Positions 39,675 through 49,786 of a stretch of 64,000 nucleotides of DNA are shown here, in pieces (the first letter of the stretch is position 1; each line of letters opens with the position of its first letter). Position numbers and translations under genes: made by a program. Under the pieces are notes generated by a model. That model was not told where the DNA came from. It saw only the letters and a program-made list of their open reading frames with translations, and did not search any database. Source of the DNA: Mesorhizobium sp. (GTDB lineage Bacteria; Pseudomonadota; Alphaproteobacteria; Rhizobiales; Rhizobiaceae); assembly GCA_004020645.1 (NCBI GenBank), contig SAQL01000004.1, positions 186,001 to 250,000 of the forward strand, read 5' to 3'.

Positions 39675-40914
39675 GCCTGCTGAAGGTCCGCGCGGCGCCA
39701 AGCTCAACTCAAGATGGCTAACAATCGTCGGCATCGGCGAGGACGGTGTAGCGGGTCTCGGCGAAGAGGCCAAGCGGCTGATCGCCGAGGCTGAATTCGT
39801 CTTCGGCGGCACGCGCCACCTTGCCCTTGTCGCGTCACTTGCCAAAGGCCAAGCACGCGCCTGGCCGACCCCTTTCGATGCCGAGATGCGCAACGTGCTG
39901 GCACTTGCGGGCAAAAAGGTCTGTGTGCTGGCTTCGGGCAATCCGTTCTTCCACGGTGTCGGCGTCACGCTTGCTCGCAAGATTCCTTCCCAAGAGATGC
40001 AGGTGATTCCTGCGCCTTCGGCCATGTCGCTGGCCGCCGCCCGCCTCGGCTGGGCGCTGCAGGATATCGAGACTATTTCGCTGCACGGCCGCTCGCTTGA
40101 CCTGATCCGGCCACTGCTGCATCCGGGCACCCGCATCCTTGCGCTGACCTCGGACGGCGATGCACCAGCAACGATTGCGCGCCTGCTGACCGAACTCGAC
40201 TTCGGCGCCTCACGGCTGACGATCCTGGAGGCGCTGGGCGGCCCGATCGAAAGGCTGCGTTCGGCGCGTGCGGACGCCTTCGACTTCGAAAAGATCAATC
40301 CGCTCAACGTGCTGGCAATCGAAGTTGACTCAACTTCAGAAGCACGCATCCTGCCGCTGACATCGGGCCTTGGCGATCATTTATTCGAGCATGACGGCCA
40401 GATCACCAAGCGCGAGATCCGCGCCATCACTCTGTCCGCCCTCGCCCCCAGGCGCGGCGAATTGCTGTGGGACATCGGCGCCGGCTCGGGCTCAATTGGC
40501 ATCGAATGGATGCTGGCCCATCCCACGATGCGCGCCATTGCCATCGAGGCCGATCCAACCCGCGCCGCCCGCATCCACCGCAACGCTTCACATTGCGGCG
40601 TGCCCGGTCTTGTGGTGGTCGAAGGTTCGGCACCAAAGGCGCTTGCCAGGCTAGGCACGCCCGATGCGATCTTCATCGGCGGCGGCGGCAGCGATACCGG
40701 CGTGCTGGGCGCGGCGATCAAGGCCCTGCGCGTTGGCGGCCGGCTGGTCGCCAACGCGGTGACGCTGGAGATGGAGGCGCTGCTGCTTGTCCGTCACGCT
40801 TCGCTCGGCGGCGATCTCACCCGTATCGCGCTATCGCGTGTGGCGCCCGTCGGCTCGATGCAGGCTTGGCGGCCGGCGATGCCGGTCACCCAATGGAGCT
40901 GGGTGAAACCATGA
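39673..40914 (+). CDS. cobL: Precorrin-6Y C5,15-methyltransferase (decarboxylating) CobL
   Basis: 413 residues in two fused domains: an N-terminal SAM methylase ([17 protein letters not shown]) and a C-terminal Rossmann methyltransferase ([20 protein letters not shown]). It methylates C5 and C15 and removes the C12 acetate carboxyl. Start ATG 39673; no other start lies close to the conserved region. Its ribosome site must lie inside cobK. Confidence 0.95.
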   Translation: MPAEGPRGAKLNSRWLTIVGIGEDGVAGLGEEAKRLIAEAEFVFGGTRHLALVASLAKGQARAWPTPFDAEMRNVLALAGKKVCVLASGNPFFHGVGVTLARKIPSQEMQVIPAPSAMSLAAARLGWALQDIETISLHGRSLDLIRPLLHPGTRILALTSDGDAPATIARLLTELDFGASRLTILEALGGPIERLRSARADAFDFEKINPLNVLAIEVDSTSEARILPLTSGLGDHLFEHDGQITKREIRAITLSALAPRRGELLWDIGAGSGSIGIEWMLAHPTMRAIAIEADPTRAARIHRNASHCGVPGLVVVEGSAPKALARLGTPDAIFIGGGGSDTGVLGAAIKALRVGGRLVANAVTLEMEALLLVRHASLGGDLTRIALSRVAPVGSMQAWRPAMPVTQWSWVKP

Positions 40915-41297
40915 TGATCGCGGGCATCGGCAGCCGCAAAGGCGTGGGTGTGCAAGACGTTCTTGCGGCGATAGAAACCGCGCTGGAAGCGCATGGGCTG
41001 GCGATGACGGCGCTTTCGGCGCTCGCCACCGCTTCTCTGAAGCAGGACGAGCAGGCAATCTTCTCTGCGGGGCGCGAGCTCGCCCTGCCAGTGATCGTTG
41101 TCGAGGACGATGCGCTCAGGGCCGCGTCTTCGCGCGCAATCAGCCGCTCGAGCCTGTCGCAGGAACATGCCGGCACGCCGTCGGTTTCCGAAGCCTCCGC
41201 GCTTGCCGCCGCCGGAAAAGGCGCGAAACTGCTTGGGCCGCGCATCGTGCTCGGCCCGATCACCTGCGCCATCGCCATCAGCGGAGACGCGGCATGA
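40911..41297 (+). CDS. cobE: CobE-family cobalamin biosynthesis protein
   Basis: 128 residues of the CobE/GbiG C-terminal family ([13 protein letters not shown] at the N-terminus). Its role is not settled, but it binds pathway intermediates. Overlaps cobL by ATGA and cobM by 4 bp. Confidence 0.85.
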   Translation: MMIAGIGSRKGVGVQDVLAAIETALEAHGLAMTALSALATASLKQDEQAIFSAGRELALPVIVVEDDALRAASSRAISRSSLSQEHAGTPSVSEASALAAAGKGAKLLGPRIVLGPITCAIAISGDAA

Positions 41298-42058
41298 CCG
41301 TCCACTTCATCGGCGCCGGACCTGGCGCAGCCGACCTTATCACCTTGCGCGGCAGTAGACTGCTGGCAAGCTGCCCGGTCTGCCTCTATGCCGGCTCGAT
41401 CGTCGCGCCGGAACTGTTGCAGCACTGCGCGCCCGGCACGAGATTGATCGACACCGCGCCGATGTCGCTCGACGAGATCGAAGCGGAATATGTGGCGGCC
41501 CACCAGGCCGGCCACGATGTCTCCCGCCTACATTCCGGCGACCTGTCAGTGTGGAGCGCTGTCGCCGAGCAGATCCGCCGGCTGGAGAAGCACGGCATCG
41601 CCTATACGCTGACGCCGGGCGTGCCCTCCTTCGCTGCTGCCGCGGCAGCGCTGCGCCGCGAGCTGACCGTTCCCGAAGTCGCGCAAAGCCTGGTGCTGAC
41701 CCGCATCTCCGGTCGTGCCTCGAAAATGCCGCCCGGCGAAACCCTGGCCGGTTTCGGCCGCACCGGCGCCACGCTCGCCATTCACCTTGCCATCCACGCG
41801 ATCGACCGTGTCGTCGCCGAGCTGACGCCGTTCTATGGCGCCGAGTGCCCGGTAGCGGTTGTCTTCCGTGCCTCCTGGCCGGACGAGCGCGTGCTGACCG
41901 GCACGCTGGCGACAATCGAGGCGCAATTGGCCGCCGATCCGATGGAGCGCACGGCAATCATCTTCGTCGGCCGCTCGCTGGCAGCGGAAGGTTTTGGCGA
42001 GAGTTCACTTTACGACGCCCACTACCAGCGGCGTTTTCGCGGGCGGGACGGATTGTGA
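41294..42058 (+). CDS. cobM: Precorrin-4 C11-methyltransferase CobM
   Basis: 254 residues. [18 protein letters not shown] and [17 protein letters not shown] are the methylase loops, and MSLDEI with the segment [13 protein letters not shown] is CobM-like. Coupled by ATGA upstream and GTGA downstream. Confidence 0.95.
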   Translation: MTVHFIGAGPGAADLITLRGSRLLASCPVCLYAGSIVAPELLQHCAPGTRLIDTAPMSLDEIEAEYVAAHQAGHDVSRLHSGDLSVWSAVAEQIRRLEKHGIAYTLTPGVPSFAAAAAALRRELTVPEVAQSLVLTRISGRASKMPPGETLAGFGRTGATLAIHLAIHAIDRVVAELTPFYGAECPVAVVFRASWPDERVLTGTLATIEAQLAADPMERTAIIFVGRSLAAEGFGESSLYDAHYQRRFRGRDGL

Positions 42059-42873
42059 ACGACGGAACCGGAAATCGAGGCGGAAACGCCACGATCGAAC
42101 AGGCCTTGGCCCGGCTGAACTTCAAGCCGCGCCAGCTGGAGCCGGGCCATGTCTGGCTGACCGGCGCCGGACCCGGCGATCCCGGCTGCCTGACGCTGGA
42201 AGTGCTGGCCGCGCTTGGGCAATGCGATGCCCTCGTCTATGACGCGCTGGTCTCGCCCGATGTTGTCGCTGTCGCTGAGGCCGCGGAGCTTTTCTACGTC
42301 GGCAAGCGCGGCGGCCAGCCGTCGATGAAGCAGGACGACATCACCGCTCTGCTGGTTCGGCTGGCGCGAGAAGACCGCCGCGTCGTCAGGCTGAAAGGCG
42401 GCGATCCCTATATTTTCGGTCGCGGCGGCGAAGAGGCGTTGGCGCTGGCGCGCGAAAACATTCCGTTCCGAGTCCTGTCAGGCCTGACTTCCGGCCTCAG
42501 CGCGCTTGCCGGTGCCGGCATCCCGGCCACCATGCGAGGCATCAACAAGGCGGTGATCCTGGCCACCGGCCACGCCGCCGGCACCGATGATGACCTCGAC
42601 TGGGTAGCAATCGCCCGCACCGGCCAGCCGGTCGTCGTCTATATGGGCATGGCCAATCTGCCGCTGATATCAGCCTCGCTTCTCGAGGGCGGACTGGCGC
42701 CGTCGACGCCGGCGGCGGTGATCGTTGCCGCGACGACGCCGCAGGAGCGTATCGTCGTCGCCACGCTCGCCACCATCGCCGAGGAAGCGGCTGCCGCCGG
42801 CCTTGCCGCGCCGGCGCTGATCGTCGTCGGCGGCATCGTCGCGATGCGCGCGGCATTGGCGGGCGAGCCATGA
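42055..42873 (+). CDS. cobA: Uroporphyrinogen-III C-methyltransferase CobA
   Basis: 272 residues from a GTG overlapping the cobM stop. It makes precorrin-2, the branch point to B12 and siroheme. Motifs [34 protein letters not shown] and [15 protein letters not shown] are diagnostic of SUMT. Confidence 0.96.
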   Translation: MNDGTGNRGGNATIEQALARLNFKPRQLEPGHVWLTGAGPGDPGCLTLEVLAALGQCDALVYDALVSPDVVAVAEAAELFYVGKRGGQPSMKQDDITALLVRLAREDRRVVRLKGGDPYIFGRGGEEALALARENIPFRVLSGLTSGLSALAGAGIPATMRGINKAVILATGHAAGTDDDLDWVAIARTGQPVVVYMGMANLPLISASLLEGGLAPSTPAAVIVAATTPQERIVVATLATIAEEAAAAGLAAPALIVVGGIVAMRAALAGEP

Positions 42874-44180
42874 CCCGCGCGATCATCATCGGCGCGCCGC
42901 GCTCGGGCTCGGGCAAGACCAGCGTCACAATCGGTATCCTGCGCGCGCTCGCCAGGCGTGGCCTGAAAGTGCGCGGCGCCAAGTCGGGCCCCGACTATAT
43001 CGATCCCGGCTTCCACACCGCCGCGACAGGCCTTTCCGGTGTCAATCTCGACAGCTGGGCGATGCCGCCTGCGCTGCTCAACGCGCTGGCAGGCGACGCA
43101 ACTGAAGACGCCGATTTCATCTTCCTCGAAAGCGCCATGGGCTTGTTCGACGGGATTCCCGCTGCTCCGGGCCGCACCGGCTCGGCCGCAGATCTTGCCC
43201 GGCTCTACGGCCTGCCGGTGCTGCTGGTGCTCGATGTTTCCGGGCAGTCGACCACGGCAGCGGCCGTCGCCAAGGGTTTTGCTACATATGACGCCGATGT
43301 GCGCATGGCCGGCGTCGTGCTCAACCGGCTGGGCAGCGAGCGTCACCGCCGGCTTTGCAGCGACGCGATCGAAGCGCTCGATCTGCCAGTGGTCGGCGCG
43401 ATCCTGCGCGATCCATCGCTCAACCTGCCGGAGCGCCATCTCGGCCTTGTCCAGGCCGGCGAATATGAGAATTTGATGGTGCATCTCGACCGACTGGCCG
43501 ACATGGTCGAACGCTCGCTCGACCTCGACGCCATCATGGCGCTGGCGGCGCCATTTGAACCTGCGCCGGGCAACTTCAGCGACGCGCTGCCACCGCCCGG
43601 CCAGCGCATCGCACTGGCCGAGGACGCTGCCTTCACCTTCCTCTATCCGCATGTCGCCACACATTGGCGCAAGGCCGGGGCGGAAATCGTCCCCTTTTCG
43701 CCGCTCGCCGACGAAGCGCCCAGCGACAGTTGCGATGTCTGCTGGCTGCCCGGCGGCTATCCCGAGCTTCACGCCGGCCGCCTTGCGGCGGCTGCGAATT
43801 TCCGGGCCGGCATTGAGGCGTTTTCGGCAACGCGGCCGGTGCATGGCGAGTGCGGCGGCTTCATGGTGCTCGGCCAAGCGCTGGAGGACGCATCGGCAGA
43901 GACGCACGGGATGCTCGGCCTGCTCGGCCACTCGACCAGCTTTGCCAAGCGAAAGATGAATCTCGGCTACCGCGAGGCGCGGCTGCGCGCCGATTGCCCA
44001 CTGGGTGCCCAAGGCAGGCTGATCCGCGGCCACGAATTCCACTATGCGCAGATGAGCGCGACTGGCAATGACGAGCCATTGGCCGACCTCGCTGACGGCC
44101 AGGGCAATCCGCTCGGCGCCTCCGGTTACCGCCGCGGCCATGTCAGCGGCACGTTCTTCCATGCCATTGCGAGAGGCTAG
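42870..44180 (+). CDS. cobB: Hydrogenobyrinic acid a,c-diamide synthase CobB
   Basis: 436 residues; glutamine-dependent amidation of the a and c side chains using ATP. The P-loop GAPRSGSGKTSVTIGIL is at the N-terminus, and the class I-type glutaminase domain has GGYPELHAGRL and the nucleophile Cys in HGECGGFMVLG. Its stop codon touches the repeat at 44180. Confidence 0.96.
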   Translation: MTRAIIIGAPRSGSGKTSVTIGILRALARRGLKVRGAKSGPDYIDPGFHTAATGLSGVNLDSWAMPPALLNALAGDATEDADFIFLESAMGLFDGIPAAPGRTGSAADLARLYGLPVLLVLDVSGQSTTAAAVAKGFATYDADVRMAGVVLNRLGSERHRRLCSDAIEALDLPVVGAILRDPSLNLPERHLGLVQAGEYENLMVHLDRLADMVERSLDLDAIMALAAPFEPAPGNFSDALPPPGQRIALAEDAAFTFLYPHVATHWRKAGAEIVPFSPLADEAPSDSCDVCWLPGGYPELHAGRLAAAANFRAGIEAFSATRPVHGECGGFMVLGQALEDASAETHGMLGLLGHSTSFAKRKMNLGYREARLRADCPLGAQGRLIRGHEFHYAQMSATGNDEPLADLADGQGNPLGASGYRRGHVSGTFFHAIARG

Positions 44181-44249
44181 AGCATGATCCCGAACCGGAG
44201 GTCCGCGTCAACGAAAAGTGGGAGCCGGTTTTCGGAATAGATCATGCTC
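44180..44249. repeat. Palindromic repeat between cobB and cobS
   Basis: Ends GAGCATGATC and GATCATGCTC are inverted complements around an imperfect stem (CCGAACCGG, CCGGTTTTCGG). A related copy is at 59675-59725. The family is common between rhizobial genes. The cobS start ATG (44244) lies in its right arm. Confidence 0.85.
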
Positions 44250-45023
44250 AAACTCAAGGACATGCCCCCTTCGCCCCGCCAAGCGCTCGATGACATCGCG
44301 CTTTGCTTCGTCTTCTTCACCCGGCTTCCGCTGCCGGTCGTCGATTTCCGGGACCGCAGCCTTGCTGCCGCGATCTGGGCAGCGCCGGTCGCCGGCCTCG
44401 CCGTCGCTCTGATTGGCGCCTTGGTTTACGCGATCGGGACCTGGCTCGGCCTTGCATCTGGCCTGGCAGCGGCACTTGCCCTTGCCGCGACCTTGCTCGC
44501 CACCGGCTGCATGCATGAGGACGGATTTTCGGATGTCGCCGACGGTTTTGGCGGCGGCAGGACACGCGAGAAAAAACTGGAGATCATGCGCGACAGCCGC
44601 ATTGGCGCCTATGGCGCGTGCGCGCTCGCTCTGTCGCTGCTTGTCCGCTGGAGCGTTCTTTCGGAATTCGCCGGCCCGGCTCACGTGTTCTGGGCTCTCA
44701 TTGCCGCGCATGCTGCTTCGCGCGGCTTGTTCGGCGCTTTCATGCATCTGTTGCCGGCGGCGCGCAGCGACGGCCTCTCGGCCGATGCAGGCCCCGTGTC
44801 GGCCGAAACCGCCATTGCCGGTGCCGTGCTCGGCGCCGTCGCGCTGCTGACGCTAGGGTTTGGTGGCGCGGTCGCCGCGCTCATCCTGCTCGGCCTGTTG
44901 TTTGCCGCCTTCCGTATGCTGTGCCTCAGCCAGATCGGCGGCCAGACCGGCGATACGGTCGGCGCGCTGCAGCAGTTTGGCGAGATCGCAATCCTGCTCG
45001 TCGCTTCCGTTTGCCTTTCCTGA
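44244..45023 (+). CDS. cobS: Adenosylcobinamide-GDP ribazoletransferase (CobS/CobV)
   Basis: 259 residues, polytopic membrane protein; joins adenosylcobinamide-GDP and alpha-ribazole to give cobalamin. Conserved acidic region ATGCMHEDGFSDVADGFGGG, with MRDSRIGAYG after it, binds Mg2+ and substrate. Called CobV in Pseudomonas denitrificans naming. The ATG at 44244 is inside a repeat; M7 at 44262 is an alternative start. Confidence 0.93.
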   Translation: MLKLKDMPPSPRQALDDIALCFVFFTRLPLPVVDFRDRSLAAAIWAAPVAGLAVALIGALVYAIGTWLGLASGLAAALALAATLLATGCMHEDGFSDVADGFGGGRTREKKLEIMRDSRIGAYGACALALSLLVRWSVLSEFAGPAHVFWALIAAHAASRGLFGAFMHLLPAARSDGLSADAGPVSAETAIAGAVLGAVALLTLGFGGAVAALILLGLLFAAFRMLCLSQIGGQTGDTVGALQQFGEIAILLVASVCLS

Positions 45024-45047
45024 CTCTGTTTCGGAGACTTTGCCCCC

Positions 45048-46058
45048 ATGCCTTTCAAATCGCTTTATGAATTGCGCGCGGCCTCCCTCGACCTGCCTGC
45101 CGGCAGCGACGCCGCGGCAAATGCTGTCGCCCGCCGCCAGGTCACGCTGACCAAGCCGCAAGGCAGCCTCGGCCGGCTGGAAACCATAGCGGCTTGGCTT
45201 GCTCGCTGGCAGGGCCGCGACATGCCGCAGCTCGACCGCGTCAAGGTCTTCGTCTTTGCCGGCAACCACGGCATCACCGCGCAGGGCGTGTCGGCCTTCC
45301 CGTCAGAGGTCACCGTGCAGATGGTGGCGAATTTCGCCGGCGGCGGGGCCGCCATCAACCAGCTCGCCCGCATCGCCGGCGCCGAACTCGACGTCATTCC
45401 GCTCGACCTCGACCGTCCGACCGGCGACTTCACGCAAGAGCCGGCTATGGACGACGAGGCGTTCCTCGCCGCCGTCTCGGCCGGCTACGGCGCCGTGACG
45501 AAAGACCTCGACCTCGTCTGTTTCGGCGAAATGGGCATCGGCAACACCACGCCGGCGGCAGCCATTTCGGCCGCCCTTTTCGGTGGTGGTGCGGAAAAAT
45601 GGACCGGGCGCGGCACCGGCGTCGATGATGCCGGCCTAGTGCGCAAGATCACAGCCATCGAGGCCGGCCTCAAGCGCTACGCCGAGGCCCTTGCCGACCC
45701 GCTGAAGATCGCAGCAGCCCTTGGAGGGCGCGAACTCGCCGCCATTTTCGGTGCGACGCTGGCCGCGCGCCATCACGGCGTGCCGGTGCTGCTCGACGGC
45801 TTCGTCTGCACCGCCGCCGCCGCACCATTGGCGAGATTGCACCCTACCGGCCTCGCCCACACGCTTGCCGCCCATGTCTCTGCCGAATCCGGCCATCGCC
45901 GCCTGCTCGAAGCCCTCGGCATGCCGCCGCTGCTCGACCTCGGCATGCGGCTCGGCGAAGGCTCAGGCGCCTGCCTCGCCGTCAACATCGTCCGCTCGGC
46001 GCTCGAATGCCACGCCCGCATGGCAAGCTTTGCCGAGGCCGGCGTGTCGGAGAAGTAA
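45048..46058 (+). CDS. cobT: Nicotinate-nucleotide--dimethylbenzimidazole phosphoribosyltransferase (CobT/CobU)
   Basis: 336 residues; makes alpha-ribazole phosphate for the lower loop. Motifs KPQGSLGRLE, GNHGITAQGVSAFP, FGEMGIGNTTPAAA and the C-terminal GEGSGACLAV are the family signatures; the catalytic Glu lies near the C-terminal motif. 24 bp after cobS, ends the cluster. Confidence 0.96.
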   Translation: MPFKSLYELRAASLDLPAGSDAAANAVARRQVTLTKPQGSLGRLETIAAWLARWQGRDMPQLDRVKVFVFAGNHGITAQGVSAFPSEVTVQMVANFAGGGAAINQLARIAGAELDVIPLDLDRPTGDFTQEPAMDDEAFLAAVSAGYGAVTKDLDLVCFGEMGIGNTTPAAAISAALFGGGAEKWTGRGTGVDDAGLVRKITAIEAGLKRYAEALADPLKIAAALGGRELAAIFGATLAARHHGVPVLLDGFVCTAAAAPLARLHPTGLAHTLAAHVSAESGHRRLLEALGMPPLLDLGMRLGEGSGACLAVNIVRSALECHARMASFAEAGVSEK

Positions 46059-46173
46059 ATGCTTGCAAATTCATACGAGATGCGACACGCGGCATCGGAT
46101 CGATCGCCGCCGAAGAACGCGCGCCGTGAACAGGGTGTTCTCAGGGTCGTTTCCACCAAGTCTTTGAAATCTT

Positions 46174-46219
46174 TGGTGGGTGCGCACGGGATTGAACTGT
46201 GGACCCGCTGATTAAGAGT
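46174..46219 (-). pseudogene. Duplicated 3' half of tRNA-Lys (attachment-site remnant)
   Basis: This stretch matches the intact tRNA-Lys at 47229 from the anticodon loop (ATTAAGAGT on plus) through CCA, with a few changes in the T-arm. It lies in the same orientation about 1 kb downstream of the tRNA, as expected for the distal att copy of an element integrated at the tRNA 3' end. Confidence 0.85.
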
Positions 46220-46268
46220 TTGTGCGTTTAGCGTGTAGCTTTCACGTCCACCTCATAACGTCATCTGC

Positions 46269-47033
46269 TTACGGTTTCGTGAACCATGACCGCAAGGTCG
46301 CCTTTAGGTCCCAAAGCGGCTTAACCCTGCTGTCACCCAGCTTGTTGATGGCCGTAATCTGATCGTTTGGTATAATTGAATGAGCTGTCGCGCCGGTCCA
46401 CCAGATGAAACTGGCCTCGGAAAAGCGAGCAACCACGGTCCCCTGTCGGCATGTCTCGCCGAGACAGATCGATTCGCTTGGGCTCTCTTCTGCACTTCGA
46501 AGATTGTGCACCTGCAACAATACCGAGAGTAACACGAGCGCGCCCAGATATATGGAAAGCTCGACCAGCCGTCGCAGTTGGCCGTTTCCAAGATTTGCGA
46601 ATGTCATGGTCCCGGCAAACACAGCCAAAATGTAATAACCGAGAAAAACTTCTACTTCGAATTTGCTTGGTGCGCCTAAGAAAGAGACCGAAAAGATCAC
46701 GAACAATGGAAGGTGGTAAAGCGCCTCTCGAATGGCAGCTACCACATAGACCGCACGGCGACCGCGCTGTTCATATTCCGCAACCAGCTTCCTTGTATGC
46801 TCCGTTGCGCGATCGTTAGAATGAAGCGCTACAGCCATCAACAAGAGGGGAGCGCATAGGAGCGTCAGGGGCACGCAAATCAGGGCGCTTCGCATAAAGT
46901 CGGTTGCACCAAGATAATAGAAAGCGTCAGTACCTAAAGGGAAGCACGACCCAACGGTCCAACACAGTCCGGCAGCCAAACAAGCCGATACGATTAACGG
47001 CACCGACTCTGTAAGCTTCGTGATCTGAAACAT
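46269..47033 (-). CDS. Five-helix membrane protein, islet cargo
   Basis: 254 residues from ATG 47033 (a GTG lies 6 bp upstream). About five membrane helices (for example LIVSACLAAGLCWTVGS, ALICVPLTLLCAPLLLMAVAL and IYLGALVLLSVLLQV) are followed by a roughly 80-residue soluble tail that has a Cys pair (CLGETCRQG). No known domain was recognised. Codon use is more AT-rich than in its neighbours. It is the only gene between the tRNA-Lys copies, so it was probably acquired. Confidence 0.65.
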   Translation of the reverse strand: MFQITKLTESVPLIVSACLAAGLCWTVGSCFPLGTDAFYYLGATDFMRSALICVPLTLLCAPLLLMAVALHSNDRATEHTRKLVAEYEQRGRRAVYVVAAIREALYHLPLFVIFSVSFLGAPSKFEVEVFLGYYILAVFAGTMTFANLGNGQLRRLVELSIYLGALVLLSVLLQVHNLRSAEESPSESICLGETCRQGTVVARFSEASFIWWTGATAHSIIPNDQITAINKLGDSRVKPLWDLKATLRSWFTKP

Positions 47034-47228
47034 TCCCACCCCCGCTGAAGAGGTAACGAATGATGACGGTCAACTCAAGTGAAGATCGGGGCTTGGTCGG
47101 GCTGCAGTTAGGCGGCGCCTTACTAGCTCATTACTAAGTACGAAAATCGTTCGCGAGAACGAAGCGGAAGGCGGGTCGCCAAACGCTATTTATCGCTGAA
47201 AATATAAGGACTTATCAGCAGAAAGAAA
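47034..47228. other. Gap between islet gene and tRNA-Lys
   Basis: No gene seen. It contains a small palindrome GTTCGCGAGAAC. No integrase fragment was recognised here. Confidence 0.4.
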
Positions 47229-47304
<76 letters not shown>

Positions 47305-47402
47305 ACTCGCCGGCAAAACCAGCGTCGGCGGGCATATAGCCGCCGCCATCCGCCATGTCCAGCCCTGCCGGATTCATTTCCCGACAAATCGCGCCGGTTT
47401 CA

Positions 47403-47451
47403 TCATCCTAGGGCGGAGCGAACGCGAAGCGAAGCAGAGACCCTAGGATGA
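47403..47451. repeat. Palindromic repeat with TCATCCTAGGG ends
   Basis: TCATCCTAGGG and CCCTAGGATGA are perfect inverted ends around a purine-rich centre (GCGGAGCGAACGCGAAGCGA). This type is frequent in rhizobial genomes. It lies between tRNA-Lys and phzF and may end phzF transcripts. Confidence 0.85.
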
Positions 47452-47465
47452 CGAAGCATGGCATG

Positions 47466-48377
47466 TCAGACGAACAGCTTGCCTTCCGCCACCTTGACGG
47501 CATGGCCGCCGATGCGGGCGGCGGCCAGTTTGCCGCCTTCGACATTCAGTTCGAGGCGAATGCGCGAGGGCCGGCCCATCTCCAAGCCTTGCTCGATCCA
47601 GAGTTGTGAAACACCCTCCCTCGGGCCATCGTAGTGCATGATCGCACCGGCGAAGGCGGCGGCCGCCGAACCGGTCGCCGGATCTTCATAGGAAGGATTG
47701 CCCGGCACGATCATGCGGACATGGAAGGCGCTGTGGTGGTTCACCGTTTCGCGGCAGTAGACATACGGACTGGCTAACGCCCAATCGCTCTTGCGGGGTG
47801 CCAATTCCGACCATGCCTGGTTGTCCAGCCTTATCCGGGCCGCCGCTTCCAGATCGGCGACCGGAATGGTCACATAGGGCACGCCGGCCGACCAGAACGA
47901 GACGCGGTGGTTTTCGAAGCCGATTTCGTGTGGCCCCAGGCCAAGCGCTGCGCCGATCGCCTCCGGGTCGGCGCCGAGGTCCAGTGGCTCCGGCAGTTTC
48001 GCCAGGTCGAACTCGGCAAAGGTGGCGCCATCGTGCTTGCTGACGGCGCAGCGCACCGGGCCGATATTCTCCTCCAGGACGAAGATGCCGGCGGTGCCGC
48101 CATCGCCAGCCATTTCGGCAAGCGCGATCGCAGCACCCACCGTCGGATGGCCAGCGAACGGCATCTCATAATCGGGCGTGAAGATGCGGATGCGGGCGCG
48201 ATGCTTGGGATTATCAGGCGGCAGCACGAAAACGGTTTCCGACAGGTTGAACTCGCGTGCGGTGGCCTGCATCGCGGCCGTGTCCAGCCCTTTGCTGTCA
48301 AGCACGACGGCCAGCGGATTGCCGGCCAGCCGCTCGGTGGTGAACACGTCGTAAAGTAAGTAATTCCGGGTCAGCAT
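47466..48377 (-). CDS. PhzF-family isomerase/epimerase
   Basis: 303 residues of the diaminopimelate-epimerase fold. The catalytic Glu lies in FNLSETVFVLP, and GHPTVGAAIAL and DPATGSAAAAFAG are the PhzF motifs. PhzF itself isomerises a phenazine precursor; no phenazine genes are nearby, so the substrate is unknown. Start ATG 48377. Confidence 0.85.
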   Translation of the reverse strand: MLTRNYLLYDVFTTERLAGNPLAVVLDSKGLDTAAMQATAREFNLSETVFVLPPDNPKHRARIRIFTPDYEMPFAGHPTVGAAIALAEMAGDGGTAGIFVLEENIGPVRCAVSKHDGATFAEFDLAKLPEPLDLGADPEAIGAALGLGPHEIGFENHRVSFWSAGVPYVTIPVADLEAAARIRLDNQAWSELAPRKSDWALASPYVYCRETVNHHSAFHVRMIVPGNPSYEDPATGSAAAAFAGAIMHYDGPREGVSQLWIEQGLEMGRPSRIRLELNVEGGKLAAARIGGHAVKVAEGKLFV

Positions 48378-48489
48378 TGTAGAAAGCCTTCTGCCTCAAT
48401 CCCAACATGGGCGAAATTTAATTTGATATTTGAACCATTAGGCCTGATCTGTGCCCTGATGGGATCATCACTGTTTATAGGGGTCCGGC

Positions 48490-49782
48490 GTGGACCAGAT
48501 TGTCAATCTGCCAAAGACGGAATCCACTTCCGACATAGAGACGGCACTCGGGCTTGACCATCTTGGTCTGAAGAAGAAGCGCCGTCGCGGCTGGCTTTAT
48601 GGCCTGTTTGTGCTGGTCGTCATCGCCGCAAGCCTCGCCGGCTACCAGTGGTATGCCGGGTCTCCAGCCAGGATCGACTATACCACGGTACCGGCCGCAG
48701 TCGCCGACCTCACCGTCGAGGTGTCGGCCACCGGCACGCTGCAGCCCCTCACCCAGGTCGACATTTCGAGCGAACTGTCCGGCGTCGTCCGCTCGGTCGC
48801 GGTCAACGAGAATCAGCAGGTGAAGAAGGGCGATGTGCTGGCGGCGCTCGACACCGCCAAGCTGGAGGTGCAGATCGAGCGCGCCGAGGCTTCCGCCAAG
48901 GCGGCGGCCGCCAATGTCGAGACCGCCACCGTAACCCTCACCGAAAACGAAAAGGCGCTTGTACGCGCGGCGGCGCTCACCAAGCGCGGCATGGCGACGG
49001 ACCAGTCGCTTGAAGCGGCGACAGCGACGCGCGACCGCTCCAAGGCAGCGCTCGACAGCGCCAAAGCCAATCTTGCCATCGCCAAGGCCGATCTCAAGGC
49101 GCAGCAGACGGACTTTGCCAAGAGCACCATCTATGCGCCCATCGACGGCATCGTGCTGACGCGCTCGGTCGATCCTGGCCAGACGGTTGCCTCCTCGCTG
49201 CAGGCGCCGGTGCTGTTCGTCATTGCCGCCGACCTCAGGAACATGGAGTTGAAGGCAGCGGTCGACGAGGCCGACATCGGCGCGGTCAAGCCCGGCCTGC
49301 ATGCGCGCTTCACCGTCGACGCCTTTCCGGAACGGCCGTTCGATGCCGAAATCCGCGACATTTCCTATGCATCGGTCACCACCGACGGCGTCGTCACCTA
49401 CGACGCGCGGTTCGAGGTCGACAATAACGAGCTTCTGTTGCGGCCCGGCATGACTGCCACCGTTTCGGTCGTCACCAGGGAGGCCAAGGGCGTGCTCACC
49501 GTGCCGTCGACAGCTTTCCGTTACCGGCCGGCGGCATCTACCGCCCGTGCGTGGAGCCTGAGCGACCTGTTCACGGGCCGTATGGGCCGTCCAGGCGGCA
49601 ACCGCCAGCGCCCCGCCACGGCGCAGCCTACCGACGGCTCGCGCACGCTCTACGTGCTGGAGAATGGCCGGCCTCGGCCGGTCAACGTCAAGATCGGCTC
49701 CACCGATGGCGAACTGACCGAGATCACCTCCGGTCTCGCAGAAGGTGCGCAAGTCATCACCGCAGCGCAGCAGCGGAGCTGA
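48490..49782 (+). CDS. MacA-like efflux membrane-fusion protein
   Basis: 430 residues from a GTG start. One membrane helix after a basic cytoplasmic start (LKKKRRRGWLYGLFVLVVIAA), then lipoyl-like halves (DISSELSGVVRSVAVNEN, IDGIVLTRSVDPGQTV) flanking a long alpha-helical hairpin (about 120-210), then a beta-barrel. It forms the periplasmic part of a tripartite pump with the two following ABC genes. No outer-membrane channel gene is adjacent. Confidence 0.9.
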   Translation: MDQIVNLPKTESTSDIETALGLDHLGLKKKRRRGWLYGLFVLVVIAASLAGYQWYAGSPARIDYTTVPAAVADLTVEVSATGTLQPLTQVDISSELSGVVRSVAVNENQQVKKGDVLAALDTAKLEVQIERAEASAKAAAANVETATVTLTENEKALVRAAALTKRGMATDQSLEAATATRDRSKAALDSAKANLAIAKADLKAQQTDFAKSTIYAPIDGIVLTRSVDPGQTVASSLQAPVLFVIAADLRNMELKAAVDEADIGAVKPGLHARFTVDAFPERPFDAEIRDISYASVTTDGVVTYDARFEVDNNELLLRPGMTATVSVVTREAKGVLTVPSTAFRYRPAASTARAWSLSDLFTGRMGRPGGNRQRPATAQPTDGSRTLYVLENGRPRPVNVKIGSTDGELTEITSGLAEGAQVITAAQQRS

Positions 49783-49786
49783 AATC

